A DNA stretch of 64,000 nt from Phenylobacterium sp. (GCA_017991675.1 JAGOQB010000002.1:124001-188000); one strand, 5' to 3'; counted from the stretch's first letter, positions 1 through 10,814 are shown. The notes: a model not told the origin generated them from the letters alone. Translations and numbers: made by a program.

Positions 1-470
1 GCTCGCTGGGGTCGATTCTGGTGGCGGCGACCGACAAGGGCGTCTGCGCCATTCTGTTCGGCGACGATCCAGGCGCCCTGGTCCGAGACCTGCAGGACCG
101 CTTCGACAAGGCCGAGCTGATCGGCGGCGACGCGGCGTTCGAGGCGCTGGTCGCCCAGGTCGTCGGCTTCGTCGAGCAGCCGCGGCTCGGCCTCGACCTG
201 CCGCTCGACGTGCGCGGCACGGCGTTCCAGCAGCGGGTCTGGCAGGCGCTGCGGGAGATCCCGGCCGGCCAGACCGCCAGCTACGCCCAGGTCGCCGAGC
301 AGATCGGCAAGCCTTCGGCGGTGCGCGCCGTGGCCCAGGCCTGCGCCGCCAACGCTCTGGCCGTGGCCATCCCTTGCCACCGGGTGGTGCGCAACGACGG
401 GGCGCTGTCGGGCTATCGCTGGGGCGTCGAGCGCAAGCGCGCCCTGCTGGACCGTGAGGCCGCGGCATGA
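1..470 (+). CDS. ada: Ada, 3' part: O6-alkylguanine-DNA alkyltransferase domain
   Basis: This is the C-terminal part of a methylated-DNA-protein cysteine methyltransferase. The reading frame is open at the left edge of the window, so the start is missing. The residues before the first possible internal start (GTG at 21) already match the SLGxxLVA opening of the Ada methyltransferase domain, so the gene is probably full-length Ada with its regulatory domain outside the window. The acceptor motif PCHRVV is visible, with the active-site Cys codon at 375-377. The enzyme moves alkyl groups from O6-alkylguanine to its own cysteine. The stop codon overlaps the next start (ATGA), which indicates translational coupling. 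It could instead be an Ogt-only protein if no N-terminal domain lies upstream. Confidence 0.88.
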   Translation, partial: SLGSILVAATDKGVCAILFGDDPGALVRDLQDRFDKAELIGGDAAFEALVAQVVGFVEQPRLGLDLPLDVRGTAFQQRVWQALREIPAGQTASYAQVAEQIGKPSAVRAVAQACAANALAVAIPCHRVVRNDGALSGYRWGVERKRALLDREAAA

Positions 471-1198
471 GCGCCGCGGCCCTCCAACCCCAGGCCAGCG
501 AAGGGCGCCTGGCGTCCTTCGACTGGCGCCAAGTCGAAAGCGATCTCGACGCCCAGGGCAGCGCCCTGCTGCCCGGCCTGCTGACGCCCGAGGAATGCGC
601 CGCGATCGCCGGGCTCTATCCGCGCGAGGACGGCTTCCGCAGCCGGGTGGTGATGAGCCGGCATGGCTTCGGGCGCGGCGAGTACAAGTACTTCGCCTAT
701 CCCCTGCCCGCCCTGGTCGGCGGCCTGCGGACCCGGCTCTATCCGCGGCTGGTCGGGGTCGCCAATTGTTGGAACGAGGCCATGGGGATCGCAGTGCGCT
801 ACCCGGAGAGCCACGCCGACTTCCTGGCGCGCTGCCACGAGGCCGGCCAGCAGAGGCCGACGCCGCTGCTGCTGCAATACGGCCCCGGCGACTACAACTG
901 CCTGCATCAGGACCTCTACGGTGAGCACGTGTTTCCGTTGCAGCTCGCGGTGCTGCTGTCCGAGCCGGGGCGAGACTTCACGGGCGGAGAGTTCGTGCTG
1001 ACCGAGCAGCGGCCGCGGATGCAGTCGCGGGCCGAGGTCGCGCCTCTGCGCCAGGGCGACGGGCTGATCTTCGCGGTCCACCACCGGCCGGTGCGCGGAA
1101 CCCGCGGCAGCTACCGGGTCACCATGCGCCATGGCGTCAGCCAGCTGCGCAGCGGCCAGCGCCACACCCTGGGCGTCATTTTCCACGACGCGACCTGA
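467..1198 (+). CDS. 2OG-Fe(II) oxygenase, Oxygenase-NA type, coupled to ada
   Basis: The 243-residue protein resembles the family described in Pfam as an oxygenase acting on damaged DNA (Oxygenase-NA). It shows the iron-binding H-x-D motif (H147, D149) and a distal histidine near H205/H206. An R-V-T-M-R-H-G-V-S stretch (217-225) is a plausible 2-oxoglutarate-binding segment. There is no signal peptide, so it should act in the cytosol. The start ATG overlaps the ada stop, so both are probably made from one alkylation-responsive transcript. Family and fold are well supported. The DNA-repair role is inferred from the family description and from the coupling to ada, and the substrate is unknown. 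It is not a canonical AlkB by sequence. Confidence 0.82.
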   Translation: MSAAALQPQASEGRLASFDWRQVESDLDAQGSALLPGLLTPEECAAIAGLYPREDGFRSRVVMSRHGFGRGEYKYFAYPLPALVGGLRTRLYPRLVGVANCWNEAMGIAVRYPESHADFLARCHEAGQQRPTPLLLQYGPGDYNCLHQDLYGEHVFPLQLAVLLSEPGRDFTGGEFVLTEQRPRMQSRAEVAPLRQGDGLIFAVHHRPVRGTRGSYRVTMRHGVSQLRSGQRHTLGVIFHDAT

Positions 1199-1214
1199 GC
1201 CTTCGGAGCCTGCC

Positions 1215-1685
1215 ATGTCCTTCAAGATCACCGGCCTGCCGGTCGATGAGTTTCGCCCGTTGTTCGGCCTCACCGAGGCCGAGCTCGCCGCGCGCGGGGT
1301 CATCCGCCATACGGCCACGACGCCGATCGGCTTCCCCTGCCGCATCACCCTGCGCGACGCAGAGGTCGGCCAGACCCTGCTGCTGCTGAACTACGAACAC
1401 CAGGGCGCCGATACGCCCTATCGCTCGCGTCACGCGATCTTCGTCAGCGAGGCGGCGACCGAGACCGCCGCCCTGGTCGACGAGATTCCCCAATGCCTGG
1501 CCGTGCGTCCGGCGATCGCGCTGCGCGCCTACGACGCCGACGGCATGATGACCGCCGCTGAGATCGCCGCCGGAGCCGACCTCGCCCCGATCATCGAGCG
1601 GATGCTGGCCGCGCCGGGCGCGGCCTATCTGCATGCCCACAATGCAGGCAGGGGCTGTTTCGCCGCCCGCATCGACCGCAACTGA
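1215..1685 (+). CDS. DUF1203 family protein
   Basis: This 156-residue soluble protein resembles DUF1203, a family of unknown function. The start at ATG 1215 gives MSFKITGLP, the usual beginning for the family; an open frame runs further upstream but overlaps the oxygenase gene. It contains a conserved LNYEHQ segment, a YRSRHAIFV segment and a C-terminal YLHAHNAGRGCFAARID stretch rich in His, Asn and Cys. It lies 16 bases after the oxygenase gene on the same strand and may belong to the ada transcript. No catalytic function can be assigned, and there is no signal peptide or membrane segment. Confidence 0.75.
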   Translation: MSFKITGLPVDEFRPLFGLTEAELAARGVIRHTATTPIGFPCRITLRDAEVGQTLLLLNYEHQGADTPYRSRHAIFVSEAATETAALVDEIPQCLAVRPAIALRAYDADGMMTAAEIAAGADLAPIIERMLAAPGAAYLHAHNAGRGCFAARIDRN

Positions 1686-1748
1686 GGCTTGCGCAGACTC
1701 CCCGGAATGCTGAAGGTTCGCGCCGGTTCATTTCGGGGAGCAGCGTTG

Positions 1749-2966
1749 GTGTTCAAGTTTGGTCTTTCGCTGGCGGTTCTGCTCGCCAGCGCCTCGCCGG
1801 TCCTGGCTCAGGCCCCCAAGGTGAAGCCGGAGACCCGGATTCTGCACGAGAACCTGATCGTGCTGGACACCCACTTCGACACCCCCGCGAACGAGGCGAA
1901 TCCCAGCTTCGACATCCGCGCCCGCAACAAGGTCGAGGACGGCAGCCAGGTCGACTATCCGCGCATGGTCGACGGCGGCGTCGACGGCGGCTTCTTCGTG
2001 GTGTTCACCCCGCAAGGCGCCAACACCAAGGAGGGCAATATCGCCGCGCGCGACCACGCCCTGCTGCGGACCATGGTCATCCACGAGATGGTCGCCAAGA
2101 ACCACGATATCTTCGCCCTGGCCACCAAGGCCGACGAGGCGGCGACCATCAGCCAGAGCGGCAAGCGGTTCGTCTACATCAGCATGGAGAACGGCTCGCC
2201 GGTCGCCGGCGACCTGACGCTGATGAAGACCTTCTACGACATGGGCGTGCGGATGATGTCGCCCGTCCATTTCGCCAACAACGACCTGGCCGACAGCGCC
2301 ACCGATCCGAAGGGGCCGATCCAAGGCGGCCTGTCGCCGCTCGGCAAGCAGTTCGTCGCCGAGGCCAACCGCCTGGGGATCCTGCTCGACGCCAGCCACG
2401 CCTCCGACCTGGTGCTCGACCAGATGCTCGACCTGTCGAAGGCGCCGATCATCCTGTCGCACTCCGGCGCCAAGGCGATCTACAACCACCCGCGCAACGT
2501 TCCCGACGACCTGCTGCGCAAGCTGGCGGCCAAGGGCGGCGTCATCCAGATCAACGCCTTCTCCGGCTACATGAAGGACATGCCGGAAATTCCGGAGCGC
2601 AAGGCGGCGCTGGCCGAACTCTACAAGACCTGGGGCTCGCCGCGCGACATCCCGGCCGACAAGCGCGAGGCCTATCGCGCCGCCCGCAACGCTATCGAGG
2701 CCAAGTACCCGATCGCGCGGGCCAACATGGACGACCTGATGAAGCACATCCAGCACGCGGCCCAGGTCGCCGGTAAGGCCCATGTCGGCGTCTCCGGCGA
2801 CTTCGACGGCGGCGGCGGCATCGAGGGCTTCGACGACATCACCTACTTCCCGGCCCTGACCGAACGGCTGGTCGCGGCCGGCTGGACCAAGGACGACCTG
2901 GCCGGCTTCTGGGGCGGCAACGCCCTGCGGGTGCTCCGGCAGGCCGACGAGCTGAAGGCGAAATAG
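1749..2966 (+). CDS. Membrane dipeptidase (peptidase family M19), exported
   Basis: The protein is about 405 residues and matches the renal-dipeptidase family (M19), zinc enzymes that hydrolyse dipeptides. Visible signatures are LDTHFDTPAN near the N-terminus, HSGAKAIYNHPRN in the middle and GVSGDFDGGGGIEGFDD near the end, all typical metal-site or substrate-loop segments. A Sec signal peptide (FKFGLSLAVLLASASPVLAQ) indicates export. The start is uncertain: a GGGGAG ribosome site at 1734-1739 serves either TTG 1746 or GTG 1749, and an upstream in-frame TTG at 1689 would put extra charged residues before the signal peptide. It could be a D-Ala-D-Ala-type or L,D-dipeptidase, and the substrate cannot be read from the sequence. 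Confidence 0.85.
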   Translation: MFKFGLSLAVLLASASPVLAQAPKVKPETRILHENLIVLDTHFDTPANEANPSFDIRARNKVEDGSQVDYPRMVDGGVDGGFFVVFTPQGANTKEGNIAARDHALLRTMVIHEMVAKNHDIFALATKADEAATISQSGKRFVYISMENGSPVAGDLTLMKTFYDMGVRMMSPVHFANNDLADSATDPKGPIQGGLSPLGKQFVAEANRLGILLDASHASDLVLDQMLDLSKAPIILSHSGAKAIYNHPRNVPDDLLRKLAAKGGVIQINAFSGYMKDMPEIPERKAALAELYKTWGSPRDIPADKREAYRAARNAIEAKYPIARANMDDLMKHIQHAAQVAGKAHVGVSGDFDGGGGIEGFDDITYFPALTERLVAAGWTKDDLAGFWGGNALRVLRQADELKAK

Positions 2967-2972
2967 CCGCCG

Positions 2973-3341
2973 CTACTCGCGGTCCAGCTCGTCCAGCAGC
3001 CGGCGCAGGCGCGTCTTCTCCTCGTCCGACAGCGCCCGACGGCGGGCGAAGTGCGCGACCATCGGGGCCAGCTCGCCGCCGAACAACCGGTCGAGCAGGC
3101 CTTGGCTCTCGGCGGTCACGTACTCGTCGCGGGCGACCAGCGGCGCGTAGAGGGTGCGGCCGTCCGCGCGCCGCGAGGCGATCGCCCCCTTTTTTAACAG
3201 CCGGTTGACCAGGGTCTTGACCGTCGCCTCCCCCCAACCCTGGGCGGGCGCCACCGCCCGGACCAGTTCGTCCGGGCTCAGCGGCTCGCCGGCCCACAGC
3301 GCCTCCATGACGTGGCGCTCGGCCTCCGTGATGGCGATCAC
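2973..3341 (-). CDS. BlaI/MecI/CopY-type transcriptional repressor
   Basis: This 122-residue protein has the winged-helix layout of BlaI-type repressors. It opens with ITEAERHVMEALW, followed by the recognition segment EATVKTLVNRLLKKGAI and a wing with R-x-D-G-R. The C-terminal helices would mediate dimerisation and include the region where BlaI/MecI proteins are cut. I chose the GTG start at 3341 because it overlaps the stop of the upstream membrane-protein gene (GTGA) and gives the usual family start. The usual partner of BlaI is an M56 sensor protease (BlaR); none is present here, and the coupled gene is ExbB-like instead. It probably autoregulates through the dyads at 3807-3842. Confidence 0.85.
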   Translation of the reverse strand: MIAITEAERHVMEALWAGEPLSPDELVRAVAPAQGWGEATVKTLVNRLLKKGAIASRRADGRTLYAPLVARDEYVTAESQGLLDRLFGGELAPMVAHFARRRALSDEEKTRLRRLLDELDRE

Positions 3342-3793
3342 GCCGCCAGCCGGCGCAGGCGCGCGTCCAGGTCCTGGTGGCAGATCACCGCCAGGGTCGC
3401 GGCCGCCAGCCCGAGGGTGATCTGCGCCATGATCTCGGCGAAGCCCGGCGCCATGATCGCCAGCGACGGCGTCGGACGCACATTGGCCAGGCCGATGAAG
3501 CTCGCCAGCAGGGTGTAGGAAGCCCCGGACAGGCCGAGCAGCAGCGCCCCGACCCACATGCCCTTGAGATAACGCAGGCCGGCGACCGAGCGGCTCGGCT
3601 GGGCCGACAGCGACCGCCCCAAGCCCAGGGCCCAGAGCACGACCGCAGCCGCCGCCATGACCGTCAGGACCAGCATGACGCCCTGGTTCAGGCGCGAGGC
3701 GTCGAGAAACACCTGCGCGAAGTTCAGCTGTTCGAACTCCGGCACGATGACCGGGCTCATGGGGTCCGGTTGCGGGATGGCCGTCGACTGCAT
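3338..3793 (-). CDS. Small ExbB/TolQ/MotA-like inner-membrane protein
   Basis: This 151-residue protein has about three membrane segments (near residues 37-57, 78-102 and 117-137). The last one, preceded by MAPGFAEIMAQITLGLAAATLAV, resembles the conserved third transmembrane region of ExbB/TolQ proton-channel subunits. The start at ATG 3793 is set by a strong GGAGG six bases upstream; a TTG twelve bases earlier has no ribosome site. The gene is translationally coupled to the BlaI-type repressor downstream. The link to ExbB is remote and rests on the last helix only. No ExbD or TonB partner is visible nearby, so a proton-channel role is an inference. Confidence 0.6.
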   Translation of the reverse strand: MQSTAIPQPDPMSPVIVPEFEQLNFAQVFLDASRLNQGVMLVLTVMAAAAVVLWALGLGRSLSAQPSRSVAGLRYLKGMWVGALLLGLSGASYTLLASFIGLANVRPTPSLAIMAPGFAEIMAQITLGLAAATLAVICHQDLDARLRRLAA

Positions 3794-3806
3794 CGCTTCC
3801 TCCAAA

Positions 3807-3842
3807 TTACGTTTGTAGTTCGCATTTGGATTACATGCGTAA
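3807..3842 (-). promoter_or_regulatory. Two candidate BlaI-type operator dyads
   Basis: TTACGTTTGTAG (3807-3818) and TTACATGCGTAA (3831-3842) both fit TAC-N4-GTA, the core of the known BlaI/MecI operator TACAnnTGTA. Their centres are 24 bp apart, about two helical turns, just upstream of the ExbB-like gene and its ribosome site. This is the expected position for autorepression of the two-gene operon. The dyads are seen in the sequence; binding is inferred. Confidence 0.55.
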
Positions 3843-3872
3843 ATCAGCCCATCAAGGGCGCCCGGCCAGGCG

Positions 3873-3919
3873 CTGCTGACAACACTGCTGACAGGTTTGT
3901 GCGAGCCGTGCGCTAGAAC
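3873..3919 (+). promoter_or_regulatory. Candidate uvrA promoter with doubled CTGCTGACA
   Basis: CTGCTGACA occurs twice with a 12-base period (3873-3881 and 3885-3893). The second copy holds CTGACA, a fair -35 element, followed after 17 bases by CGCTAGAAC (from 3911), which resembles a Caulobacter-type -10 region. The SOS box lies about 30 bases further downstream, where LexA would block transcription. The promoter is predicted only. Confidence 0.4.
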
Positions 3920-3947
3920 CTGCCGGTGATATCGCCGCAGCGGGTTT

Positions 3948-3962
3948 GTTCGCCGAATGTTC
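3948..3962 (+). promoter_or_regulatory. LexA (SOS) box upstream of uvrA
   Basis: GTTC-GCCGAAT-GTTC is an exact match to the alphaproteobacterial LexA operator GTTC-N7-GTTC, about 80 bases before the uvrA start. uvrA is a classic SOS gene in this class, so functional context supports the site. Confidence 0.85.
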
Positions 3963-4044
3963 CCGTGTTATCGGTGAGTCTCGGAACTACATTGGACGGG
4001 AGCCGCCGAGGACATCGGCGGCTGCAAGCGTTTTCCGGATAAGC

Positions 4045-6942
<2,898 letters not shown>

Positions 6943-6957
6943 GGCTCCCCACGAGTA

Positions 6958-7082
6958 TCATCCCGGTTTGCGCAGCAAGACCGGGATCCATTCGCGCCAG
7001 AGCGGGGCGCGAGGTCGCGCCTCCACCTTGGCCATCAGATGTTCATGGATCCCGGTCTTCGGCTGCGCCGAAACCGGGGTGA
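6958..7082. repeat. Long imperfect inverted repeat between uvrA and ogt
   Basis: The arm at 6958-6991 (TCATCCCGG...GACCGGGATCCAT) is repeated in reverse complement at 7045-7082 (ATGGATCCCGGTCTT...AAACCGGGGTGA), separated by about 53 bases. The arms match over more than 30 positions with small differences. It sits between two converging genes and could form a long hairpin acting as a bidirectional terminator, or be a dispersed repeat of this lineage. Confidence 0.75.
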
Positions 7083-7088
7083 CACGCG

Positions 7089-7634
7089 TCAGCGGCCGCC
7101 GAACAGCGGCAGGGTGTCGGGGGCCAGGGCGCCCTCGATCTCCAGCATCCGCAGCTTGGTGTCGGCGCCGCCCGGGGCCGAGAAGCCGCCCTTGCGGCCG
7201 CCGGCCGCCAGAATGCGATGACATGGCACCACGATCGGCCAGGGGTTGGCGCCCAGCGCCTGGCCTACCGCCCGCGACAGACTGACGTCGCCGAGCCGGC
7301 GGGCGATGTCGCCATAGGTCAGGGTCTGTCCGGGCGGGATGGCGCGGGCGATGGCGTAGACCTGGGCCGCCAGCGGCGCGACCTGGCCGTCGTCGAGGGT
7401 TACTTCCAGCAGATCGCGCTTTTCGCCGCGCAGCAGCGCCTGCATGCCGGCGATCGCCTCGGCGACGGCTGCGGGCGGCGTCCCCTCCGCCGCCCCTGGA
7501 TGGCGGCGCGTCATCCGCGCACGCGGATCGCCGCCTTCGCTGAGCGGCAGCATGACGCCGGTCAGCCCGCGGCCGTTCCAGGCGACCCCGCAGAGGCCGA
7601 TGGCGGTGTCGAACAGGGCGAAACCCTCGGTCAT
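7089..7634 (-). CDS. ogt: Methylated-DNA-protein cysteine methyltransferase (Ogt type)
   Basis: This 181-residue protein repairs O6-alkylguanine by suicide transfer to cysteine. The acceptor motif VPCHRIL contains C138. The helix-turn-helix segment before it (TYGDIARRLGDVSLSRAVGQALGANP) includes the arginine finger region. The C-terminal part has GGRKGGFSAPGG, as in Ogt-like proteins. There is no Ada-type regulatory domain, so it is probably the constitutive enzyme. It is the second alkyltransferase gene in the window, about 6.6 kb from the ada fragment. It converges with uvrA across the inverted repeat. Confidence 0.93.
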   Translation of the reverse strand: MTEGFALFDTAIGLCGVAWNGRGLTGVMLPLSEGGDPRARMTRRHPGAAEGTPPAAVAEAIAGMQALLRGEKRDLLEVTLDDGQVAPLAAQVYAIARAIPPGQTLTYGDIARRLGDVSLSRAVGQALGANPWPIVVPCHRILAAGGRKGGFSAPGGADTKLRMLEIEGALAPDTLPLFGGR

Positions 7635-7723
7635 GAGGCTATCCTAACACCGCCGGACGACGTGCGCTGGCGGCTTTCGGACCCGCACCCGCCGGCCGCT
7701 GACGCCACGGAATGGCGCTTGCA

Positions 7724-7741
7724 TTCAAACGCGCGTTCGAA
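7724..7741. promoter_or_regulatory. 18-bp near-perfect palindrome upstream of GST gene
   Basis: TTCAAACGCGCGTTCGAA reads the same on both strands except for one pair (fourth base from each end). It lies about 40 bases before the glutathione transferase start, in the gap shared with the divergent ogt gene. Size and position suit a dimeric repressor or activator such as TetR or LysR type. No matching regulator gene is adjacent. Confidence 0.5.
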
Positions 7742-7782
7742 ATAGCCTCGCTCCATACTTAAGAACATTAGGGAGCGATCCA

Positions 7783-8394
7783 ATGAAACTTTACGGCGCG
7801 CCGATGCCGGCGCCGAACCCCCGCCGCGTGCGCATCTTCCTGGCCGAAAAAGGCGTCGACCTGCCCGAGACGCCGGTCGACATGCGCAAGCGCGAGCACA
7901 AGTCGGCCGAATTCCGGGCCAAGAACTCGATGGGCCAGTTGCCGGCGCTCGAACTGGACGACGGCACCTGCATCTCCGAGACCGTCGCCATTTGCCGCTA
8001 CTTCGAGGAGACCCACCCCGGGCCGCCGATGTTCGGCCGCACCGCCGTCGAGAAGGCGCTGGTCGACCAATGGATCCGCCGCGTCGAGTTCGCGGTGATG
8101 ATGCCGGTGGGCAATTTCTGGCGCCACGCGCACCCATTCACCGCGGCGCTGCTGACCCAGTTCAAGGACTTCGGCGAGTCCAACAAAGAGACCTATCGCG
8201 GGGCGCAGAAGTACGTCGACCGCGAGCTCGAGGGCCGCGAGTTCCTGGTCGGCGACAGCTACACCATGGCCGACATCTGCCTGCTCTCGACCGTCGACTT
8301 CGCCGAGTGGATCGGCCTGCCGGTCGAGGACGAGTTCGCCAACCTGAAGGCCTGGCGCGAGCGCGTGAAGGCCCGGCCGAGCGCCGACGCCTAG
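7783..8394 (+). CDS. Glutathione S-transferase family protein
   Basis: This 203-residue soluble protein has a thioredoxin-fold N-terminal domain (MKLYGAPMPAPNPRRVRIFLAEKG), the glutathione-binding cis-proline and Ser region (GQLPALELDDGTCISETVAICRYFEE, about residues 46-71), and an all-helical C-terminal domain ending in TMADICLLSTVDFAEW. These are standard cytosolic GST signatures. The ATG is preceded by GGGAG with good spacing. Regulation may pass through the palindrome at 7724-7741. The substrate (detoxification, isomerisation or dehalogenation) cannot be inferred. Its end overlaps the end of the convergent membrane-protein gene by four bases. Confidence 0.9.
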   Translation: MKLYGAPMPAPNPRRVRIFLAEKGVDLPETPVDMRKREHKSAEFRAKNSMGQLPALELDDGTCISETVAICRYFEETHPGPPMFGRTAVEKALVDQWIRRVEFAVMMPVGNFWRHAHPFTAALLTQFKDFGESNKETYRGAQKYVDRELEGREFLVGDSYTMADICLLSTVDFAEWIGLPVEDEFANLKAWRERVKARPSADA

Positions 8395-9278
8395 GCGCCG
8401 GCCGCCTTGGTGAGCCCCCGATACGCCACCGCGGCGGGGGCGATCACCACGGCGTAATAGATCGCCGTCAACCAGCCCGAGACCAGCAGGTAGAGCACCG
8501 TGGTCAGGGTGAAGTAGGACTGCACGGAGGTGCTGTCGGGACTGAACATCCGGCCGGCCGCCTGGATGTCGCCGCCCTTGGCGATCGCCACCGCCGCCGC
8601 AAAGATCACCAGCACCAGAAGCGACATCGCGATGATGCCGCAGATCGCCAGGACGTAGGCCCCGGTCAGCTTCCAGAACTGCCCCTTGGTCAGCCGCCAG
8701 GAATCGAAGATCGCCAGCCGATGCTCGGCGAAGGTGATCGCCGGCGCCAGCGACAGCCGCACGGCGGTGTAGAACAGGACGCCGAGGATGAAGAACTCGA
8801 TGACGACGCCCATCAACGCGCCCGCGCCCTGCCCGGCCACCATCATCACCACGGCGGCGATCAGGCCCGCGACAAGCACCGCGCCGATCGCGGCGCCGAG
8901 CACCAGCAGGAAATAGACCCCGGTCAGGAGAACGAGCCGGACCTCGTCCATGCCGAGTTTCAGATAGGCCAAGCCGCGATCCTCGGGGCGCAAGGTCACG
9001 CGATAGACCGCCGCGGCCATCAGACACTGGAACAGCAGCCCCATGATCATCATCGGGAACAGCACCGCGAGCATCTCGCCCAGTGCGGCGGGATCGGGCG
9101 TGTCGGCGGGCCCGGCCTCAAGCAGGGCGCTGGCCTCGCGCCCGACGGTGGTCAGGTAGATGGCGCTGCAGACGCTGACCAGGAAGCACAGCATCGCCCA
9201 GACGAGGACCGTCCTCGGGCGTTCGCGCGTCAGTCGGAAACCCTCGAAAGCGGCGTCAGTCGCCGAAAACGCGCTCAT
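8391..9278 (-). CDS. Multi-pass inner-membrane protein, function unknown
   Basis: This 295-residue protein has about six hydrophobic segments, roughly at residues 25-47, 70-93, 113-145, 150-175, 205-235 and 255-285. It begins with a cytosolic stretch, SAFSATDAAFEGFRLTRERP. The arrangement resembles the membrane modules seen in glycerophosphodiester-phosphodiesterase-like or DUF975-like proteins, but I cannot name the family with confidence. No catalytic motifs are visible. It is transcribed alone and converges with the GST gene. The upstream gap is shared with trmFO, which is divergent. Confidence 0.7.
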   Translation of the reverse strand: MSAFSATDAAFEGFRLTRERPRTVLVWAMLCFLVSVCSAIYLTTVGREASALLEAGPADTPDPAALGEMLAVLFPMMIMGLLFQCLMAAAVYRVTLRPEDRGLAYLKLGMDEVRLVLLTGVYFLLVLGAAIGAVLVAGLIAAVVMMVAGQGAGALMGVVIEFFILGVLFYTAVRLSLAPAITFAEHRLAIFDSWRLTKGQFWKLTGAYVLAICGIIAMSLLVLVIFAAAVAIAKGGDIQAAGRMFSPDSTSVQSYFTLTTVLYLLVSGWLTAIYYAVVIAPAAVAYRGLTKAAGA

Positions 9279-9407
9279 CTCAATCCTCTGGCCAAGCCGT
9301 CGCTAATAACGAGTCGGCCGCTGTTTGGCTGCGGATTCTGGTGGGCGGGTTCAACCTTCGCAAGGCCCCGCTCGCGAAGTGTTACGATCGTTGCTAGTTA
9401 GTCACGC

Positions 9408-10814
9408 ATGTCGATCCAACCAGTTCATATCGTCGGCGGGGGCCTGGCCGGTTCCGAAGCCGCTTGGCAAGTCGCTGAAGCCGGAGTTCCGGTCGTCCTG
9501 CATGAGATGCGTCCGGTCCGGAAGACCGACGCGCACCAGACCGACGGCCTGGCCGAGCTGGTCTGCTCCAACTCGTTCCGCGCCGACGACTGGACCGGAA
9601 ACGCCGTCGGGCTGCTGCACGCCGAGATGCGCAAGCTCGGCTCGATCATCATGAGCTGCGGCGACGCCAACCAGGTGCCGGCCGGCGGCGCCCTGGCCGT
9701 CGACCGCGAGGGTTTCTCGCAGGCGGTCACCGCACGGCTGGAAGCCCATCCGCTGGTCACCATCGAACGCGAAGAGATCGCCGGCCTGCCGCCGGCCGAG
9801 TGGGACAACGTCATCGTCTCCACCGGGCCGCTGACCTCGCCGGCCCTGTCCGAGGCGATCCTGCAGCTGACCGGCGAAGGCGAGCTGGCGTTCTTCGACG
9901 CCATCGCCCCGATCGTGAATTTCGACTCGATCGACATGGACGTCTGCTGGCGCCAGTCGCGCTACGACAAGGCCGGCCCAGCCGGCGACACCGCCGCCTA
10001 CATCAACTGTCCGATGGACAAGGCGCAGTACGAGGCCTTCATCGACGCCCTGCTGGCCGGCCCGAAGTCCGAGTTCAAGGACTGGGAGAACGTCCCCTAT
10101 TTCGACGGCTGCCTGCCGATCGAGGTGATGGCCGAACGCGGCCGCGAGACGCTGCGCCACGGCCCGATGAAGCCGGTCGGCCTGACCAACGCCCACAATC
10201 CCGAGGTGAAGGCTTACGCCATCGTCCAGCTGCGCCAGGACAACGCCCTGGGCACCCTTTGGAACATGGTCGGCTTCCAGACCAAGCTGAAGCACGGCGC
10301 CCAGACCGAGATCTTCCGCACCATTCCGGGGCTGGAAAAGGCGGTGTTCGCGCGGCTCGGCGGCCTGCATCGCAACACCTTCCTGAACAGCCCCAAGCTG
10401 CTGGACGCCCAACTGCGGATGAAGACCCAGCCGCGGCTGCGCTTCGCCGGCCAGGTGACCGGGGTCGAGGGCTATGTCGAGAGCGCCGCCGTCGGCCTGC
10501 TGGCCGGCCGCTTCGCCGCCGCCGAGCGCCTGGGCCGCGCCATCGCGCCGCCGCCGGCCACCACGGCGCTGGGGGCCCTGATCGGCCACATCACCGGCGG
10601 CCACATCGACGCCGGCAAGGGCTCGTTCCAGCCGATGAACATCAATTACGGCCTGCTGCCGCCGCTGGACGCCGCCGGCCCGAAGCGGCGCGAAGACGGC
10701 AGCCGCATCGGCGCCAAGGAGCGCGGCCGCAACAAGAAGCTGGCGATGGGCGAACGCGCCCTGGCCGACCTCGACGCCTGGGTCGCCGGCGCGCCGGCGC
10801 TGGCGGCCGAGTAG
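9408..10814 (+). CDS. trmFO: TrmFO, folate/FAD-dependent tRNA (uracil-54-C5)-methyltransferase
   Basis: This 468-residue flavoprotein makes 5-methyluridine at position 54 of tRNA, using methylene-tetrahydrofolate as carbon donor and FADH2 as reductant. The N-terminal FAD-binding motif G10-GGLAGSE is clear. The segment [30 protein letters not shown] is diagnostic of TrmFO (formerly Gid), as is [10 protein letters not shown] near the C-terminus. Length is normal. It closes the conserved block that runs on the opposite strand and ends back-to-back with the phytoene-synthase-like gene without any gap. No rRNA methyltransferase features are seen. Confidence 0.96.
   Translation: MSIQPVHIVGGGLAGSEAAWQVAEAGVPVVLHEMRPVRKTDAHQTDGLAELVCSNSFRADDWTGNAVGLLHAEMRKLGSIIMSCGDANQVPAGGALAVDREGFSQAVTARLEAHPLVTIEREEIAGLPPAEWDNVIVSTGPLTSPALSEAILQLTGEGELAFFDAIAPIVNFDSIDMDVCWRQSRYDKAGPAGDTAAYINCPMDKAQYEAFIDALLAGPKSEFKDWENVPYFDGCLPIEVMAERGRETLRHGPMKPVGLTNAHNPEVKAYAIVQLRQDNALGTLWNMVGFQTKLKHGAQTEIFRTIPGLEKAVFARLGGLHRNTFLNSPKLLDAQLRMKTQPRLRFAGQVTGVEGYVESAAVGLLAGRFAAAERLGRAIAPPPATTALGALIGHITGGHIDAGKGSFQPMNINYGLLPPLDAAGPKRREDGSRIGAKERGRNKKLAMGERALADLDAWVAGAPALAAE

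Noticed and set aside
3946-4044. Longer N-terminus for UvrA starting at 3946
   Set aside because: It would make the SOS box part of the coding sequence and adds residues absent from UvrA proteins; ATG 4045 gives the conserved start.
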